36,748 nt of DNA from Dehalococcoidia bacterium. GTDB lineage: Bacteria > Chloroflexota > Dehalococcoidia > Dehalococcoidales > JAUVZA01. A program made the translations under genes and the position numbers. The stretch's first letter is position 1; every line of letters begins with the position of its first letter. Positions 35,300 to 36,748 of the stretch are shown here, piece by piece. The stretch is taken from positions 1 through 36,748 of the forward strand of contig JAUVZA010000006.1 of NCBI GenBank assembly GCA_030602805.1, read 5' to 3'. The notes under the pieces were generated by a model. That model had not been told where the DNA came from and made no database searches. It worked only from the letters and a program-made list of their open reading frames with translations.

Positions 35300-35570
35300 T
35301 TTGCCTCCTTTCTTTGTTCTTAGCATACTAGACATTAGAAGCCAAATAGATTAACCAAACAAGCTGACGAAGTGTTCAGTTTGTAGGAGCTAGACTGCCC
35401 ATCTTTCTTAGGTGATTCGAGTCGCTTTATGTCCACTTAAGGGGACGAAGCCTGGAACTCTCCGCCAACGTCAGCAAGATTCAAGTTGGCCGGGGAGAAT
35501 CTTTTCAGTGACGTTTATCTGGCCGCCGGTTAAGGACAAAGTGGAAGTGCGCTAAGAAGTATGTTGTGCT
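35300..35570. other. Intergenic region with two mutually exclusive hairpins
   Basis: No gene seen. At 35458-35504, CTCC-GCCAAC can pair with GTTGGC-CG-GGGAG, while AAGATTC inside that loop can instead pair with GAATCTT just downstream. This may be the end of the yqeY transcript; no T-run supports a normal terminator. Confidence 0.3.
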
Positions 35571-36029
35571 TCAATGGAAGTCGGACAGTAACTCAGTTAC
35601 TATAGCATTTATCTCTCGCCCATCCGCTCTCCCTTTAAGCTGAGCAATAAGCTGAGGCATAACCTTTCCCTTGTCGCCAGCTCCCTGCGCCCCTATCCCT
35701 TCAATAACCTGACGAGCAGCAACTATAATCTCTCCCCGGGTCATCTGCCGAGGTAAATACTCGTTTAGAATAGTCAGCTCAGCTTCTTCTTGAGCCACCA
35801 GGTCTTGGCGATTTCCCTGCCTAAAGGCTTCAATACTCTCACGACGCTGCCTAACCTCCTTAGCAATAATACCAAGGATATCTGTATCATCTAGAGTAGC
35901 TTGCCTGGCGATTTCAGCATTTCTAATGGCGGCTATCACCAATCGGATAACTGAACGCCTTACCTTATCCCCACCCCTCATCGCCTGCTTAAGGTCGTCC
36001 GACAGTTTTTGTCTTAAACCTACTTCCAT
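35571..36029 (-). CDS. GatB/YqeY domain protein
   Basis: 152 residues, helical YqeY family related to the tRNA-binding tail of the GatB amidotransferase subunit. Seen: LKQAMRGGDKVRRSVIRLVIAAIRNAEI, EVRQRRESIEAFRQGNRQDL, EEAELTILNEYLPRQ and the C-terminal GKVMPQLIAQLKGRADGREIN. Function is unproven in bacteria. Follows rpsU by 27 bases, the common rpsU-yqeY pair. Confidence 0.93.
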   Translation of the reverse strand: MEVGLRQKLSDDLKQAMRGGDKVRRSVIRLVIAAIRNAEIARQATLDDTDILGIIAKEVRQRRESIEAFRQGNRQDLVAQEEAELTILNEYLPRQMTRGEIIVAARQVIEGIGAQGAGDKGKVMPQLIAQLKGRADGREINAIVTELLSDFH

Positions 36030-36056
36030 TTTAGCCTACAACTGAAGTAATACTTG

Positions 36057-36239
36057 CTATCTATATGTTCTAGCACTCCGGCGTCTCTTAGCTGCCTTTC
36101 GCTTGCGCTTATCACTGGGCTTCTCATAGTGTTCTCGACGGCGTGCTTCACTCAGGATACCAGCCTGTTGCACCTTTTTGCTAAACCGCTTGAGCAAACT
36201 CTCAAAGCTCTCATTATCACCAGCCACTACATCAGACAC
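36057..36239 (-). CDS. rpsU: 30S ribosomal protein S21
   Basis: 60 residues, bS21. Seen: [39 protein letters not shown] and a basic tail. GTG at 36239 with aaggagg about 10 bases upstream. Upstream is an inverted repeat at 36265-36296 holding TATAAT-like boxes. Confidence 0.96.
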   Translation of the reverse strand: MSDVVAGDNESFESLLKRFSKKVQQAGILSEARRREHYEKPSDKRKRKAAKRRRSARTYR

Positions 36240-36264
36240 ATAGCATCATCCTCCTTCTTACTCA

Positions 36265-36296
36265 ACCTATAATACCTCGATTTGCTTATTATAGGT
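36265..36296. promoter_or_regulatory. Inverted repeat with TATAAT-like boxes upstream of rpsU
   Basis: ACCTATAAT, 14-base gap, ATTATAGGT: perfect 9-base arms. Each arm contains a -10-like box on one strand (one on plus, one on minus). It may be the rpsU promoter/operator; no clear -35 box is seen. Confidence 0.4.
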
Positions 36297-36409
36297 AGGT
36301 TAATAGTATCACCCCCATTCTAGCCGACATGAGCCACCCCGTCAAGGAATGGCAGACAGATTGCACCCTTCTTAATAAGGCAACCCACATATAGAGGTTA
36401 ATAAAGGTC

Positions 36410-36748
36410 TTAGTGTCCACTCCTCCTTAATATCTCACGAGCTGCCACCACACCAGAAGCTGATGCCTCGATTAAACCACGACTAATACCAGCTCCATCA
36501 CCAGCAGTAAACATATTGCTAACCTCGGTCTCCAGACCAGGGCTAAGTTGAGGTCGACAGGAATAGAATTTGACCTCAACTCCGTAAAGCAAGGTATGGT
36601 GTGAGGCAACACCTGGAGCCAGCTTATCCATTGCCTGAAGCATCTCAATTATTCCGGTAAGATGACGATAAGGAATGACAAAGCTAAGGTCACCAGGGGT
36701 AGCACTCTTCAAGGTGGGCTGAACTAAGCCCCGCTCAATGCGAGCTGG
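36410..36748 (-). CDS. FAD-dependent dehydrogenase (COG2509-like), 3' part
   Basis: C-terminal 112 residues of a gene whose start lies beyond the window; the frame is open to the last base, so the ORF-track TTG at 36712 is internal. Seen: ATPGDLSFVIPYR, HTLLYGVEVKFYS, then NMFTAGDGAGISRGLIEASASGVVAAREIL, the FAD-binding C-terminal motif of COG2509 uncharacterised dehydrogenases. The family has a Rossmann FAD domain and unknown substrate. It reads toward rpsU, 170 bases away. Confidence 0.85.
   Translation of the reverse strand, partial: PARIERGLVQPTLKSATPGDLSFVIPYRHLTGIIEMLQAMDKLAPGVASHHTLLYGVEVKFYSCRPQLSPGLETEVSNMFTAGDGAGISRGLIEASASGVVAAREILRRSGH

Overview
The window is bacterial chromosome of moderate GC with dense genes, short spacers, many TTG/GTG starts and strong Shine-Dalgarno sites. 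The gene set fits an anaerobic Chloroflexota, probably Dehalococcoidia-like: a T-box controlled trp operon, a metK/ahcY/mtnA/mtnP/core-MetE methionine cluster, DUF5714, DUF6485 and DUF5679 small zinc proteins, a B12-type radical SAM protein, and a relic of a tungsten aldehyde oxidoreductase. The taxonomic call is inference; no rRNA is present.

Layout. 1-2586 (+): end of a ribosomal operon, rpoA(3' part)-rplQ-truA-rplM-rpsI. 2649-5979 (-): sugar phosphate genes (phosphomannomutase/phosphoglucomutase, bifunctional PGI/PMI) followed by an archaeo-eukaryotic-primase-like protein with an altered catalytic motif. 6128-8998 (-): ahcY-metK and an orphan. 9032-13117 (-): APH-like kinase, DPH6-like ATP pyrophosphatase, DUF5714, small P-loop kinase and PHP phosphoesterase, with mobile-type small repeats between them. 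13206-21499 (-): mtnA, an OLD-type ATPase/nuclease, mtnP, core methionine synthase, DUF6485, a 30-residue basic peptide, a THEP1-type NTPase and a GH38 alpha-mannosidase. 21651-25179 (-): truncated methyltransferase-like membrane protein, M20 peptidase, B12/radical SAM protein. 25238-27711 (+): relic of an aldehyde ferredoxin oxidoreductase gene, then an endonuclease/exonuclease/phosphatase and a membrane-anchored unknown, which look foreign by codon use. 27825-27965 (-): DUF5679. 28143-34981 (+): promoter, tRNA-Trp T-box and complete trpEGDCFBA. 35183-36748 (-): 38-residue zinc ribbon, YqeY-like protein, rpsU and the 3' part of an FAD-dependent dehydrogenase.

How the genes work together. metK makes SAM, ahcY clears S-adenosylhomocysteine, mtnP and mtnA process methylthioadenosine, and the MetE-like protein probably remethylates homocysteine, so most of the SAM cycle lies within 16.7-21.5 kb and 6.5-9.0 kb. 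The trp operon makes tryptophan from chorismate and should be switched on by uncharged tRNA-Trp. Small inverted-repeat elements are scattered through the minus-strand half, and several contribute to the ribosome binding or start regions of genes; one such start region (phosphomannomutase) carries an in-frame amber codon. I found no CRISPR array, tRNA, rRNA or complete transposase.
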